Part shown: one piece after another, positions 8,281 through 17,524 of the stretch
Numbering within the stretch: position 1 is the stretch's first letter
How the letters are laid out: each line of letters starts with the position of its first letter
Source: JAJVHZ01 sp041395385
Lineage (GTDB): Bacteria; Pseudomonadota; Gammaproteobacteria; JAJPIJ01
DNA length: 64,000 nt
Direction: 5' to 3'
NCBI GenBank assembly: GCA_041395385.1
Contig: JAWLAN010000009.1
Location: 1 to 64,000, forward strand
The notes under the pieces: generated by a model
Database searches by the model: none
What the model saw: only the letters and a program-made list of their open reading frames with translations
Told to the model about the DNA's origin: nothing
Made by a program: the position numbers and the translations under genes

Positions 8281-9996
8281 TCAATGCCCGCGCGCCGTTT
8301 CCGCGCCGAGACCGGTCTGCGCGCGCACGTACTGCGCGTCGAACAGCGCCGCCTCCGCGCGCGCCTGTGCGCCGCGATCGACGCGGGAGAAGAGCCAGGT
8401 GACGGCGAAGGAGACCAGCATCGAGAACAGCGCCGGATGCTTGTAGGGGAAGATCGCCCGCTCGTTGCCCAGCACCTCTACCCAGATCGTCGGCCCAAGC
8501 AGCATGCAGAGCACGGCGGCCGCGAGGCCGGCGAAGCCGCCGACCGTGGCCCCGCGCGTGGTCAGCCCGCGCCAGTACATCGCCAGAAGAAGTACCGGAA
8601 AGTTCACACTGGCGGCGATGGCGAACGCCAGGCCCACCATGTAGGCGACGTTCTGTTTCTCGAAGACGATGCCGAGCAGGATCGCGAGCACGCCCAGCGC
8701 GAGTGTGGCCACCCGCGAGACGAGGATCTCCTCCACGTCGCTGGTGCGGCCGTGCCGGAAGACGCTGGCGTAGAGGTCGTGCGAGAGGGCCGACGCCCCG
8801 GCAAGGGTGAGGCCGGAGACGACCGCGAGTATGGTCGCGAAGGCCACCGCGGAGATGAAACCCAGGAACACGTCGCCGCCCACCGCCTTGGCGAGATGCA
8901 CGGCCGCCATGTTGCTGCCGCCCCGCAGCCCTCCCTGCGCGTCGAGAAAGGCGGGATTCGTGCCCACCAGCAGGATGGCGCCGAAACCGATCACGAAGGT
9001 GAGGATGTAGAAATAGCCGATGAAACCGGTGGCGAAGAAGACCGAGCGCCGGGCCTCGCGTGCATCCTTCACGGTGAAGAAGCGCATCAGGATGTGCGGC
9101 AGGCCGGCGGTCCCGAACATCAGCGCCAGGCCGAGCGAGATCGCGGAGACGGGATCCGACACCAGGCCCCCGGGCGCCATGATCGCGTTGCCCTCGGGGT
9201 GTGCGGCGATGGCCTGGCTGAACAGTGACTCGAGGGAGAATCCGACTTTCGCCATGACTGCCAGCGCCATGAAGGTCGCCCCGGTGAGCAGCAGAACGGC
9301 CTTGATGATCTGCACCCAGGTGGTCGCCAGCATGCCGCCGAATATCACGTACATCACCATCAACACGCCGACCAGCATCACGGCGGTGGCGTACGGCAGG
9401 CCGAAGAGCACCTGGATGAGCTGACCGGCGCCGACCATCTGCGCGATGAGATAGAGCAGCACGACAGCGAGCGTGCCGCTGGCGGCGAGGCTGCGTATCG
9501 GCAGCGCCTGCAGGCGGTAGGACACGGCGTCCGCGAAGGTGTACTTGCCCAGGTTGCGCAGCCGCTCGGCGAGCAGGAACAGGATGATGGGCCAGCCGAC
9601 CAGAAATCCGATCGAATACAGCAGCCCGTCGAAGCCGGTGGCGAACACCAGTCCCGAGATGCCGAGGAAGGACGCCGCCGACATGTAATCGCCGGCAATC
9701 GCCAGACCGTTCTGCAGCCCGGTGATGCGGCCGCCCGCGGCATAGAAATCGCGGGTGGTGCGCGTGCGGCGCGCCGCCCAGTAAGTGATGACAAGCGTCG
9801 CGGCCACGAACGCCGCGAACATCGCGAGCGCCGTCGTGGTGGCAGGCTGTGCGGTCGCCGCCTGCGGCGCGGCGAGCACCAGCTCCGGGTTCAGTGCGCA
9901 CAGCAGCAGCGGCACGGCGCACCGCCAGCCCGGGCCGCGCAATCGATCCGCGACGTGCGGCGACGATCCGTCGGTTCTATTCCCGGTCCGGGTCAT
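8281..9996 (-). CDS. actP: sodium:solute (cation/acetate) symporter
   Basis: A 571-residue sodium:solute symporter (SSF) of the ActP acetate permease type, in the inner membrane. The N-terminus has a cleavable-looking signal (LLLCALNPELVLAAPQ), as in ActP. It is followed by about 13 membrane helices and by ITYWAARRTRTTRDFYAAGG, AIAGDYMSAASFLGISG and GTAGLPHILMRFFTVKDA, all typical of ActP. The start is the ATG complementary to 9994-9996, which overlaps the end of the DUF485 gene by 20 bp; this overlap with a YjcH-like partner is characteristic of actP operons. It probably takes up acetate or another short monocarboxylate. Confidence 0.93.
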   Translation of the reverse strand: MTRTGNRTDGSSPHVADRLRGPGWRCAVPLLLCALNPELVLAAPQAATAQPATTTALAMFAAFVAATLVITYWAARRTRTTRDFYAAGGRITGLQNGLAIAGDYMSAASFLGISGLVFATGFDGLLYSIGFLVGWPIILFLLAERLRNLGKYTFADAVSYRLQALPIRSLAASGTLAVVLLYLIAQMVGAGQLIQVLFGLPYATAVMLVGVLMVMYVIFGGMLATTWVQIIKAVLLLTGATFMALAVMAKVGFSLESLFSQAIAAHPEGNAIMAPGGLVSDPVSAISLGLALMFGTAGLPHILMRFFTVKDAREARRSVFFATGFIGYFYILTFVIGFGAILLVGTNPAFLDAQGGLRGGSNMAAVHLAKAVGGDVFLGFISAVAFATILAVVSGLTLAGASALSHDLYASVFRHGRTSDVEEILVSRVATLALGVLAILLGIVFEKQNVAYMVGLAFAIAASVNFPVLLLAMYWRGLTTRGATVGGFAGLAAAVLCMLLGPTIWVEVLGNERAIFPYKHPALFSMLVSFAVTWLFSRVDRGAQARAEAALFDAQYVRAQTGLGAETARGH

Positions 9997-10300
9997 CTCT
10001 CGCCACTTCGAGTAGGCGTCGGGTGAGGGGGTCGAACACGACGTTGGAGCGGTGTACATACACGCCGGTCAGCACGAAGCTCAGCACGATGAGCAGCAGC
10101 CCGATCGGTATGCCCCAGCTGATCGAAGAGCCCTCGCGGATCGGTATCGCCAGCCAGTGGGGCGCAAAGGCGACGGTCAGGATGAACGCGAAGTAGGCGA
10201 CCAGAACGAGGCCCGTGAGCAGCCAACTGTGGCGTCCCCGTCTGATCTCCAGCTCCTTGAACAGCGGGTGACGGTGGATCGCGCGATGGGGTTCGTGCAT
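9977..10300 (-). CDS. DUF485 inner-membrane protein (YjcH-like)
   Basis: A 107-residue DUF485 (PF04341) protein. It starts MHEPHRAIHRHPLFKELEIRR and has two membrane helices (LLTGLVLVAYFAFILTVAF and WGIPIGLLLIVLSFVLTGVY) followed by a short charged tail. It is located immediately upstream of, and overlapping, actP, as yjcH is in acs-yjcH-actP. Its role in acetate transport is associated by context; no mechanism is established. The ATG at 10298-10300 was chosen because the longer in-frame extension lacks homology. Confidence 0.9.
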   Translation of the reverse strand: MHEPHRAIHRHPLFKELEIRRGRHSWLLTGLVLVAYFAFILTVAFAPHWLAIPIREGSSISWGIPIGLLLIVLSFVLTGVYVHRSNVVFDPLTRRLLEVARDDPDRE

Positions 10301-10477
10301 GGGAATCGCTGTCGTGGTTGCGGCCAACTGTAGCGGACGCTGGCACCGAGCGAAAGGGAGCGGCCCCGGCGCGGGCCTGAACGCCCGTGCCACCGCGGCC
10401 AGCGGCGCCCCCGGGGTTGGCGGCGAGCGGTGACAGGCGCGCGTCGCCAATCGGCCCAACCGGAAGAGGAGAATGAC

Positions 10478-11041
10478 ATGGGACTATTCAGCTTCGTTGC
10501 CGCTGCCGGCGAGAAACTGTTCGGCAGCAGTGAGATCGACGAGAAGAAGGTGCTCGAGCACATCCTCGCGCTAGGCCTGAACCTGAAACCCTTGGCCGTG
10601 GTGGCCCATCAGAAGGAGAAGATGGTGTCGCTCATCGGCTATGCAAAGACGCTGGCCGACAAGGAGAAGGCCATCGTCGCCGCGGGCAACATCGAGGGCG
10701 TCGAGAAGGTCGACGATCGCATAAAGATTGGCGAGCCGCCGGTCGCGGCCGCGCCGGCCGCGACTCCGGCCACGGCGCCGAGCGCCGCGGCCCCTGAAGC
10801 GACGCCGCAGCCGGCGGCACCGTCAAGATCCGTGCTCGACAGCGCGCCCGACCCCGAACCGGCGGAGGCCCCTTCCGCGACGTTCTACACCGTGGTGAAA
10901 GGAGACACCCTGTCGAAGATCTCGAAGCAACACTACGGTGACGCCAACAAGTACAACGTCATCTTCGAGGCCAACCGGCCGATGCTGAAGCACCCGGACA
11001 AGATCTATCCGGGGCAGGTCCTGCGCATTCCGCCGCTCTGA
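10478..11041 (+). CDS. kbp: BON-LysM peptidoglycan/potassium-binding protein (Kbp/YgaU family)
   Basis: 187 residues: an N-terminal BON domain (residues about 25-90), an Ala/Pro-rich linker (about 95-130) and a C-terminal LysM domain (TFYTVVKGDTLSKISKQHYG ... YPGQVLRIPPL). The BON plus LysM layout matches E. coli YgaU/Kbp, a cytoplasmic K+-binding protein, but the linker is longer. The ATG at 10478 follows a strong GGAAGAGGAGA ribosome site, so 16 upstream in-frame codons are discarded. It is divergent from DUF485-actP, with 177 bp between starts that should hold both promoters. Confidence 0.85.
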   Translation: MGLFSFVAAAGEKLFGSSEIDEKKVLEHILALGLNLKPLAVVAHQKEKMVSLIGYAKTLADKEKAIVAAGNIEGVEKVDDRIKIGEPPVAAAPAATPATAPSAAAPEATPQPAAPSRSVLDSAPDPEPAEAPSATFYTVVKGDTLSKISKQHYGDANKYNVIFEANRPMLKHPDKIYPGQVLRIPPL

Positions 11042-11174
11042 AGCGCCCGCGCCGCGTGCGCGGCCTGCGCCTGCGCCCGGGACCGCGCAAGTGCCCTGGC
11101 GGTGCCGGGGGCACCTGCATCCGCGCCCGCCCGCTACCGGGTGTGCCGGGGCAGGCGCGCCGCCGGCGGCGCGA

Positions 11175-13796
11175 TCAGTGTTTCGGCGGCACGGCGCGCA
11201 GCGGCGGTGCGGCCGCGGCGCGGCTCCTCGCGAAGACCAGCGCGTCGTCGGCGACGTCCACGGTGATCGTATCGCCGGGGTGGAATTCCCCGGCCAGCAG
11301 CTTGCTCGCCAGCGGTGTCTCCAGGTGCGCCTGGATCGCGCGCTTCAGGGGGCGCGCGCCGTACACCGGATCGAAGCCAGTCTTGCCGAGCTTGTCGAGC
11401 GCGGTCTCGCTCACCGCGAGCTCGATGTTCTGCGCCTTCAACCGCTCGCGCAGACGGTTGACCTGCAGCGCAGCGATTGCGCGGATCTGCGCCGCCTCCA
11501 GGCCGTGGAAGACCACCACCTCGTCGATGCGGTTGACGAACTCGGGGCGGAACTGCTTGCCGACGATCTCCATCACCGCCTCCTTCATGGTCTCGTAAGT
11601 CTCGCGTCCCGCCATCTCCTGGATGAGATGCGATCCCAGGTTCGAGGTCATCACCACGACGGTGTTGCGGAAGTCCACCGTGCGGCCCTGGCCGTCGGTC
11701 AGCCGCCCGTCGTCGAGCACCTGCAGCAGCACGTTGAACACGTCCGGGTGCGCCTTTTCCACCTCGTCCAGCAGGATGACGGCGTAGGGGCGGCGCCGCA
11801 CGGTCTCGGTCAGTTGACCGCCCTCCTCGTAGCCGACATATCCGGGTGGCGCGCCGATGAGCCGGGCCACCGTGTGCTTTTCCATATACTCGGACATGTC
11901 GATGCGGACCATCGCCTCCTCGGTGTCGAACAGGAAGGCGGCGAGTGATTTGCAAAGCTCCGTCTTGCCCACGCCGGTGGGGCCCAGGAACAGGAACGAC
12001 CCGTAGGGCTTGTTCGGATCCGAGAGGCCCGCGCGCGCGCGGCGGATCGCATCCGAGACCGCCTTGACCGCCTGGTCCTGGCCGATGACGCGGGCGTGCA
12101 GCGCCTCCTCCATGCGCAGCAGCTTTTCGCGCTCGCCTTCGAGCATCTTGGAGACCGGGATCCCCGTCCACTTCGAGACCACCTCGGCAATCTCCTCCTC
12201 GGTGACCTTGTTGCGCAGCAGCCTCATGTCCGACATCTCCGCCTGTCCGGCCATGTCGAGCTGTTTCTCGAGCTCCGGGATGAGTCCATAGCGCAGCTTG
12301 GACATGCGTTCCAGATCGCCGGTGCGGCGCGCGGCCTCGAACTCCTGGCGCGCGTGCTCGAGCTTCTCCTTGATGTGCTGGGTGCCGTGCAGCGCGGCCT
12401 TCTCGGCCTTCCAGATCTCCTCCATGTCGGAGTACTCGCGCTGCACGCGCGTGATCTCCTCCTCCAGGGCGGCGAGGCGCTTGCGCGAGGCCTCGTCGGT
12501 CTCCTTGGCGAGCGCCATGCGCTCCATCTTCAGCTGCACGAGGCGGCGATCGAGCTTGTCCATCTGCTCCGGCTTGGAGTCGATCTCCATGCGGATGCGC
12601 GAGGCGGCCTCATCGACGAGATCGATGGCCTTGTCAGGCAGCTGCCGGTCGGTGATGTAGCGGTGCGAGAGCGTGGCGGCGGCGACGATCGCCGGATCGG
12701 TGATCTCGACACCGTGGTGGACCTCGTACTTCTCGTTCAGGCCGCGCAGGATGGCGATGGTGTCCTCCACTGTCGGTTCGTTGACCAGCACCTTCTGGAA
12801 GCGGCGCTCGAGCGCCGCGTCCTTTTCGATGTACTTGCGGTACTCGTCCAGGGTGGTGGCGCCGATGCAGTGCAGCTCGCCGCGGGCGAGCGCGGGCTTG
12901 AGCATGTTGCCGGCGTCCATGGCGCCCTCGGCCTTGCCCGCGCCCACCATCGTGTGCAACTCGTCGATGAACAGGATCACGTTGCCTTCCTGCTTGGCCA
13001 AGTCCTTGAGCACGCCCTTGAGGCGCTCTTCGAACTCGCCGCGGAACTTGGCGCCGGCGATGAGCGCGCCCATGTCCAGGGCGAGTACGCGGCGGCCGCG
13101 CAGGCCTTCGGGCACCTCGTTGTTCACGATGCGCTGGGCCAGTCCTTCGACGATCGCGGTTTTGCCCACGCCGGGTTCGCCGATGAGCACGGGGTTGTTC
13201 TTCGTGCGCCGCTGCAGCACCTGGATGGTGCGGCGGATCTCGTCATCGCGTCCGATGACGGGGTCGAGCTTGCCCTGCTCGGCGCGCGCGGTGAGATCGA
13301 TGGTGTACTTCTCCAGCGCCTGCCGGGTCTCCTCGGCATTGGCATCGGTGACCTTCTCGCCGCCGCGCACGGCGTCGATGGCCTTCTCCAGGCGCTCCTT
13401 GCCGCCGCCGAACTTGCGCAGCATCTCGCCCGCCTGCCCCTTGTCCTCGGCGACGGCGAGCAGGAACATCTCGCTGGAGATGTACTGGTCCTTGCGCTTC
13501 TGGGCGTATTTGTCGCAGAGGTTCAGCAGCCGTACCAGGTCATTGGACGGATGGACATCGCCGGCCGTGCCCTCCACCCGTGGCAGCCGCTCCAGCGACT
13601 GCGCCAGCGCCGCCCGCAGGCCGCTGACGTCCACGCCGGCCTGCTGCAGCAGGGCGCGGGTGCTGCCACCGTCCTGGTCGATGAGCGCGGCGAGCAGGTG
13701 CACGGGCTCCATGAACTGGTGATCGCGGCCTATCGCCAGGCTTTGCGCATCGGCGAGCGCGGTCTGGAATTTCGTGGTCATCTTGTCGATGCGCAT
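11175..13796 (-). CDS. clpB: ATP-dependent disaggregase ClpB
   Basis: An 873-residue Hsp100 chaperone that works with DnaK to dissolve protein aggregates. It has the N-domain with two Clp_N repeats (residues 1-150), AAA+ 1 with Walker A GEPGVGKT (206-213), the coiled-coil middle domain (about 405-530, with EMEEIWKAEKAAL-like heptads) and AAA+ 2 with Walker A GPTGVGKT (about 610). The second domain also has GAPPGYVGYEEGGQLTE and VILLDEVEKAH. The length is normal plus a short Ala/Pro tail. MRIDKMTTKF matches the usual start (MRxDrxTxkFQ). A sigma-32 promoter lies 41 bp upstream. Confidence 0.98.
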   Translation of the reverse strand: MRIDKMTTKFQTALADAQSLAIGRDHQFMEPVHLLAALIDQDGGSTRALLQQAGVDVSGLRAALAQSLERLPRVEGTAGDVHPSNDLVRLLNLCDKYAQKRKDQYISSEMFLLAVAEDKGQAGEMLRKFGGGKERLEKAIDAVRGGEKVTDANAEETRQALEKYTIDLTARAEQGKLDPVIGRDDEIRRTIQVLQRRTKNNPVLIGEPGVGKTAIVEGLAQRIVNNEVPEGLRGRRVLALDMGALIAGAKFRGEFEERLKGVLKDLAKQEGNVILFIDELHTMVGAGKAEGAMDAGNMLKPALARGELHCIGATTLDEYRKYIEKDAALERRFQKVLVNEPTVEDTIAILRGLNEKYEVHHGVEITDPAIVAAATLSHRYITDRQLPDKAIDLVDEAASRIRMEIDSKPEQMDKLDRRLVQLKMERMALAKETDEASRKRLAALEEEITRVQREYSDMEEIWKAEKAALHGTQHIKEKLEHARQEFEAARRTGDLERMSKLRYGLIPELEKQLDMAGQAEMSDMRLLRNKVTEEEIAEVVSKWTGIPVSKMLEGEREKLLRMEEALHARVIGQDQAVKAVSDAIRRARAGLSDPNKPYGSFLFLGPTGVGKTELCKSLAAFLFDTEEAMVRIDMSEYMEKHTVARLIGAPPGYVGYEEGGQLTETVRRRPYAVILLDEVEKAHPDVFNVLLQVLDDGRLTDGQGRTVDFRNTVVVMTSNLGSHLIQEMAGRETYETMKEAVMEIVGKQFRPEFVNRIDEVVVFHGLEAAQIRAIAALQVNRLRERLKAQNIELAVSETALDKLGKTGFDPVYGARPLKRAIQAHLETPLASKLLAGEFHPGDTITVDVADDALVFARSRAAAAPPLRAVPPKH

Positions 13797-13836
13797 GCGT
13801 TGCTCCGAATACGGGTGGACTCAAGTGCTGGCAAAC

Positions 13837-13863
13837 ATGGGGCCGTGGGGATGCGGTTTCAAG
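13837..13863 (-). promoter_or_regulatory. sigma-32 heat-shock promoter of clpB
   Basis: On the minus strand CTTGAA (complement of 13858-13863) is followed after 15 bases by CCCCAT (complement of 13837-13842) and then GTTT. This matches the sigma-32 consensus CTTGAA-N13..17-CCCCATNT. It sits 41 bp upstream of the clpB ATG, as expected for a heat-shock gene. Confidence 0.85.
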
Positions 13864-13997
13864 GTTCGGGCGAGGCTCCAGGTGACGCGGATCAAGCCCG
13901 CCGGGCCGGAGGCCATCGGGCACAGGCGGGGTAACTCGGCATCCGTGCCTCGCGATTCGGCGGCGGTCCCGAGGGCTCGCATTGCACAGGCGAACCA

Positions 13998-14029
13998 CCA
14001 ATCACGAATCACGAATGACCAGTCACGAG
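13998..14029. repeat. dispersed ATCACGA heptamer repeat, copy 1
   Basis: A short tandem run of the word AATCACG plus degenerate relatives (AATGACC, AGTCACG) lies in the 275-bp gap between clpB and the ZIP transporter. The same word family recurs at 17525-17636 and in the rRNA spacer at about 59820-59876. The rest of this intergenic gap shows only the clpB promoter. Confidence 0.75.
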
Positions 14030-14071
14030 CACCACCCGCCTCCGACGATACCCCGGACGGCGGTCTTCCTC

Positions 14072-14869
14072 TCAACCGCCGTGGGCGTGCAGGAACTCGG
14101 CGGCCAGCGCGATGACGGCCACCCCCGCGGCTATCAGCACCACCTGCTTGATGCCACCGGGCAGGTCCGTGCGCCGGTGCAGGCCCGGGATGAGATCGCT
14201 GACGGCGATGTAGATGAAGCTCGCCACCGCGACGGCGATGACGTAGGGCAGCGCCGCGCTGTCCGGCGACAGTCCCAGGTAGGCGAGCAGTGCGCCGACC
14301 ACGGTGGTCAGGCTGGAAAGCACGTTCAGCACGAAGGCGCGGGCGCGACTGTAGCCGCTGTGGATCAGGATGACGAAATCGCCGACCTCCTGCGGGATCT
14401 CGTGCGCAGCCACGGCCAGGGCGGTGACGATGCCGAGTGAGATGTCGGTCATGAACGCCGCGCCGATCAGCACGCCGTCGACGAAGTTGTGCAGACCGTC
14501 GCCGACGATGATCAAGGCCCCCGTGGACCGCCGCCGGTTGCCCGCGTGGGCATCGTGTCCGTGGCCTTCGCAATGATCCTCGTGGCAGTGGCGCCAGAGC
14601 ACGAGTTTTTCCAGCACGAAGAACAGCAGCAGGCCGCCCAGCACCGCCCCGGTCACGGCGTGCAGGTTGTCGTAACCGGCGCCCTCGAGGGCCTCCGGCA
14701 GCAGGCCCAGAAACGCCGCGCCCAGCAACGCGCCGGTGGCGAAGCTCACCATGTGCGGCATGGTGCGATCGCGCAAGCCGGGAGGAACGATGAGCAGCGT
14801 GGCGGCGGCCAGCACGCTCAGTACGCCCCCGAGCAGGGAGAAAACGAGGATCCACGCGAGCAGTGTCAT
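14072..14869 (-). CDS. ZIP family divalent metal transporter
   Basis: A 265-residue ZIP (PF02535) transporter in the inner membrane, with eight predicted helices. The metal pathway motifs are visible: GDGLHNFVDGVLIGAAF in helix IV and AVAAHEIPQEVGDFVILIHSG in helix V, giving the HN..D and HEIPQE signatures. A His-rich cytoplasmic loop (RHCHEDHCEGHGHDAHAG) follows helix III. Zinc is the probable substrate, but iron or manganese cannot be excluded. It starts at the ATG complementary to 14867-14869. Confidence 0.92.
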   Translation of the reverse strand: MTLLAWILVFSLLGGVLSVLAAATLLIVPPGLRDRTMPHMVSFATGALLGAAFLGLLPEALEGAGYDNLHAVTGAVLGGLLLFFVLEKLVLWRHCHEDHCEGHGHDAHAGNRRRSTGALIIVGDGLHNFVDGVLIGAAFMTDISLGIVTALAVAAHEIPQEVGDFVILIHSGYSRARAFVLNVLSSLTTVVGALLAYLGLSPDSAALPYVIAVAVASFIYIAVSDLIPGLHRRTDLPGGIKQVVLIAAGVAVIALAAEFLHAHGG

Positions 14870-14903
14870 TTATGGACCGGGTCAGGGATCTGCGGCCGCA
14901 TTG

Positions 14904-15692
14904 TTATTTGCGCGGGAGTATAACGGTTCGGCGCCCGGCGGGCGCTATCCATGCGAGCGTGGCCATGCGGCCGGTATCGCGGCCGTTGCCGCCATCGCGC
15001 CGGTAAGAGTAGAAACGCGCGGCGTCGCGGTAGGTACAGTGCGAGCCGCCGTGAACGCTGGTCACGCCCCGGGCATGGAGCGCGGCGCGCGCAATGGCGT
15101 AAAGGTCGCAGCGATAATGGCCGGGACGGGTTGGGGCGAAGGCGCTGCCCAGGCGAGGTTCCTCCCGGGCGAACGCGTCCAGGACCTCCTCGCCGACCTC
15201 GTAGCGCTGGGCGCCGATGGCGGGCCCCAGCCAGGCGATCAATTCGCCTCGCGGCGCCCGCATGCGGGCCAGCCCGGCGTCGATGATGCCGGCGGCGAGC
15301 CCGCGCCAGCCGCCGTGGAGCGCGGTGAGCTCGGCGCCGGAGCGATCCGTGATGACGATCGGAAGGCAGTCGGCTGTCAGGATGGCGCAGACAACGCCTT
15401 CATCGCGTGTGTACGAGCCGTCGGCGCGCCGCTCGTCGTCCTGCTCCAGGTCGATGACCCTCGTACCGTGATGCTGTTCCAGCCAGGCCGGGACGGAGGG
15501 CAGACGGAGCGCCTCGCGCACCCGGGCGCGATTGGCGCATACGCGCTCCGGATCGTCGCCCACGTGCGTGGCGAGGTTGAGCGACTCGTACGGCGGTTCG
15601 CTGATGCCGCCGCAGCGGGTCGTGGTTCTGACCAGCACGTGCGGCGGCGCTGGCCAGTCGGCATCTATGGTGATCAGCCCGGGCCCAGTCAT
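14904..15692 (-). CDS. pgeF: peptidoglycan editing factor PgeF (YfiH/laccase-domain)
   Basis: A 262-residue Cu-oxidase_4 (DUF152) protein. PgeF/YfiH hydrolyses UDP-MurNAc carrying L-Ser in place of L-Ala, and related enzymes are purine nucleosidases/phosphorylases. Key motifs: TTTRCGGISEPPYESLNL, QHHGTRV (metal His), TADCLPI (metal Cys) and ALHGGWRGLAAGI (metal His). It lies 2 bp from rluD, in the conserved rluD-pgeF order that is often followed by clpB; here a ZIP gene lies between them. Confidence 0.93.
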   Translation of the reverse strand: MTGPGLITIDADWPAPPHVLVRTTTRCGGISEPPYESLNLATHVGDDPERVCANRARVREALRLPSVPAWLEQHHGTRVIDLEQDDERRADGSYTRDEGVVCAILTADCLPIVITDRSGAELTALHGGWRGLAAGIIDAGLARMRAPRGELIAWLGPAIGAQRYEVGEEVLDAFAREEPRLGSAFAPTRPGHYRCDLYAIARAALHARGVTSVHGGSHCTYRDAARFYSYRRDGGNGRDTGRMATLAWIAPAGRRTVILPRK

Positions 15693-15694
15693 CG

Positions 15695-16660
15695 TCAGGC
15701 GCTGGTCGCGTCGGCCCGCAGTGTGGCGAGCAGGGCCCGCATGTCGGCGGGCAGGGGAGAGGTCCAGGACATCGCTTCGCCGGTGCCGGGATGGATGAGA
15801 GCGAGGCCTGCGGCGTGCAGGGCCTGGCGCCTGAACCCGCGCAGCGCCTCGGCCAATGCCGGCGTGGCGCCGCGAGGCAGCCGCAGGCGGCCGCCATAGA
15901 CCGGGTCGCCCAGCAGCGGATGGCCGATGTGGGCCATGTGCACGCGGATCTGATGCGTGCGGCCCGTCTGAAGCTTCACCCGCAGGAGGGTGTGGGCGCG
16001 AAAGCGCTCGGCAATGCGGTAATGCGTGATCGCCTCGCGCCCGCCCTCGACCACGGCCATGCGCGTGCGGTCGCGCGGACTACGATCGATCGGCGCATCG
16101 ACGGTGCCGCCGCTGATGAGGACGCCGTTCACAATCGCCTCGTAGTCGCGCGAAACGCTGCGATCCTGGAGCTGGCGGATGAGCTGCGTGTGCGCGCGCG
16201 GCGAGCGTGCCACGACCAGCAGCCCGGAGGTGTCCTTGTCGATGCGATGAACAATGCCGGCGCGCGGCAGGTTGGCGACCTCGGGGAAATCATGGAGCAG
16301 CGCGTTGGCGAGCGTCGCCCCCGCGTTGCCCGCGCCGGGATGGACGACGACACCGGCGGGCTTGTCGATGACGATCAGGTCATCGTCGCAGTGGACGATG
16401 TTGAGCGCCGCCAGCGCCTGTGGCTGCCAGTCCGCCTGCGCCTCGAGGCTCGTTTGCACCAGCACGCTCTCGCCGCCGCGTACCGGATCGCGCGGGCGGC
16501 AGGGGCGGCCGTCCACGCTCACGCGTTCGGCCTCGATCCACTCTTTCAGGCGGCTGCGGGAAAAATCCGGGAACAGGGTGGCGAGCACGCGGTCCAACCG
16601 CTGGCCGGCCAGCTCGGCAGGCACGATCGCCTCGAGGATCGGCGGGGGCTCGGCGTTCAT
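15695..16660 (-). CDS. rluD: 23S rRNA pseudouridine synthase RluD
   Basis: A 321-residue RluA-family enzyme that makes the pseudouridines in helix 69 of 23S rRNA (positions 1911/1915/1917). An S4 RNA-binding domain occupies the first 70 residues (GQRLDRVLATLFPDFSRSRL). The catalytic block is GIVHRIDKDTSGLLVVAR, with the nucleophilic Asp in the RxDxxTSG motif, plus LKLQTGRTHQIRVHMAHIGHPLLGD-like sequence later. MNAEPPPILEAIV (ATG complementary to 16658-16660) is chosen over an 18-codon longer version that would run into the divergent bamD promoter region. Its target helix lies only about 15 bases 5' of the intron site in this window's own 23S. Confidence 0.94.
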   Translation of the reverse strand: MNAEPPPILEAIVPAELAGQRLDRVLATLFPDFSRSRLKEWIEAERVSVDGRPCRPRDPVRGGESVLVQTSLEAQADWQPQALAALNIVHCDDDLIVIDKPAGVVVHPGAGNAGATLANALLHDFPEVANLPRAGIVHRIDKDTSGLLVVARSPRAHTQLIRQLQDRSVSRDYEAIVNGVLISGGTVDAPIDRSPRDRTRMAVVEGGREAITHYRIAERFRAHTLLRVKLQTGRTHQIRVHMAHIGHPLLGDPVYGGRLRLPRGATPALAEALRGFRRQALHAAGLALIHPGTGEAMSWTSPLPADMRALLATLRADATSA

Positions 16661-16728
16661 GCAGGGCGCGCGTCTATCGAAGCCGGATCGGCTACAATGC
16701 CCGCCACTTATCACCCGAGGTCAACCAG

Positions 16729-17517
16729 GTGCTGCAGAGGTTCATAGCAGTATTTCTCATCATTGCTTTCGCGTTCGCCGGCAGCGGCTGTTCGTATTTC
16801 CGGGACAAGGGCGACGAGACCGAAAAGTGGGCGGAGGACAGGCTCTACAACGAGGCGAAGGCCGAGCTCGATTCCGGATCTTACCAGAGGGCGGTGGAAC
16901 TCTACGAAAAGCTGCAGGCGCGCCATCCATTCGGGCCGCACGCGCAGCAGGCGCAACTCGACCTCGCCTACGCCTATTTCAAGCAGGAGGAGGGGGCCTC
17001 GGCGGTGGCGGCCTGCGACCGCTACATCAAGCTGTACCCGAACAGCGAGGGCGTCGACTACGCCTTCTATCTGAAGGGGCTCGCCAATTTCAACCAAGGC
17101 CAGCAGGGGCTGGTCGAGCGCTACCTGCCGACGGATCCCTCGCAGCGCGATCCGGGCGCGGCAGCGCAGTCGTTCAACGATTTCTCCGAGCTGGTGAAGC
17201 GTTACCCGAACAGCATCTACGTGGAGGACGCGCGCCTGCGCATGGTCTACCTGCGCAACATCCTGGCGCAGCACGAGGTCAACGTCGCCAAGTACTACAT
17301 GCGGCGCGAGGCCTACGTCGCGGCCGCCAATCGCGCCCGCTACGTGGTGGAGAACTATCAGCAGGCCCCGGCGATGCCGGAGGCGCTGACCATCATGGCC
17401 AAGGCGTATCGGATCCTCGGCATGGAGGATCTCGCCGACGACGCCCTGCGCGTTCTGGAGCTGAACTTCCCCAATCACCCGGGCCTGCAGGAGGCGCGCG
17501 AGGCCGTGATCCGCTGA
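16729..17517 (+). CDS. bamD: outer membrane protein assembly lipoprotein BamD
   Basis: A 262-residue outer-membrane lipoprotein of the BAM complex (YfiO/ComL). An N-terminal lipoprotein signal ends at AGSGC, whose -3 residue is Gly rather than Leu. TPR-like repeats follow: LYNEAKAELDSGSYQRAVELYEKLQARHPFGPHAQQAQLDLAYAYFK and onward. The start is taken as the GTG at 16729, preceded by CGAGG at 8 bases; no ATG fits before the signal sequence. A TACAAT -10-like hexamer lies at 16693-16698. It is divergent from rluD, the usual bamD/rluD arrangement. Confidence 0.93.
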   Translation: MLQRFIAVFLIIAFAFAGSGCSYFRDKGDETEKWAEDRLYNEAKAELDSGSYQRAVELYEKLQARHPFGPHAQQAQLDLAYAYFKQEEGASAVAACDRYIKLYPNSEGVDYAFYLKGLANFNQGQQGLVERYLPTDPSQRDPGAAAQSFNDFSELVKRYPNSIYVEDARLRMVYLRNILAQHEVNVAKYYMRREAYVAAANRARYVVENYQQAPAMPEALTIMAKAYRILGMEDLADDALRVLELNFPNHPGLQEAREAVIR

Positions 17518-17524
17518 AGGGGCG

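Noticed and set aside
12096..13934. 612-residue open frame on the + strand opposite clpB
   Set aside because: It is the antisense shadow of clpB; high-GC DNA often leaves the complementary frame open. No domain is seen.
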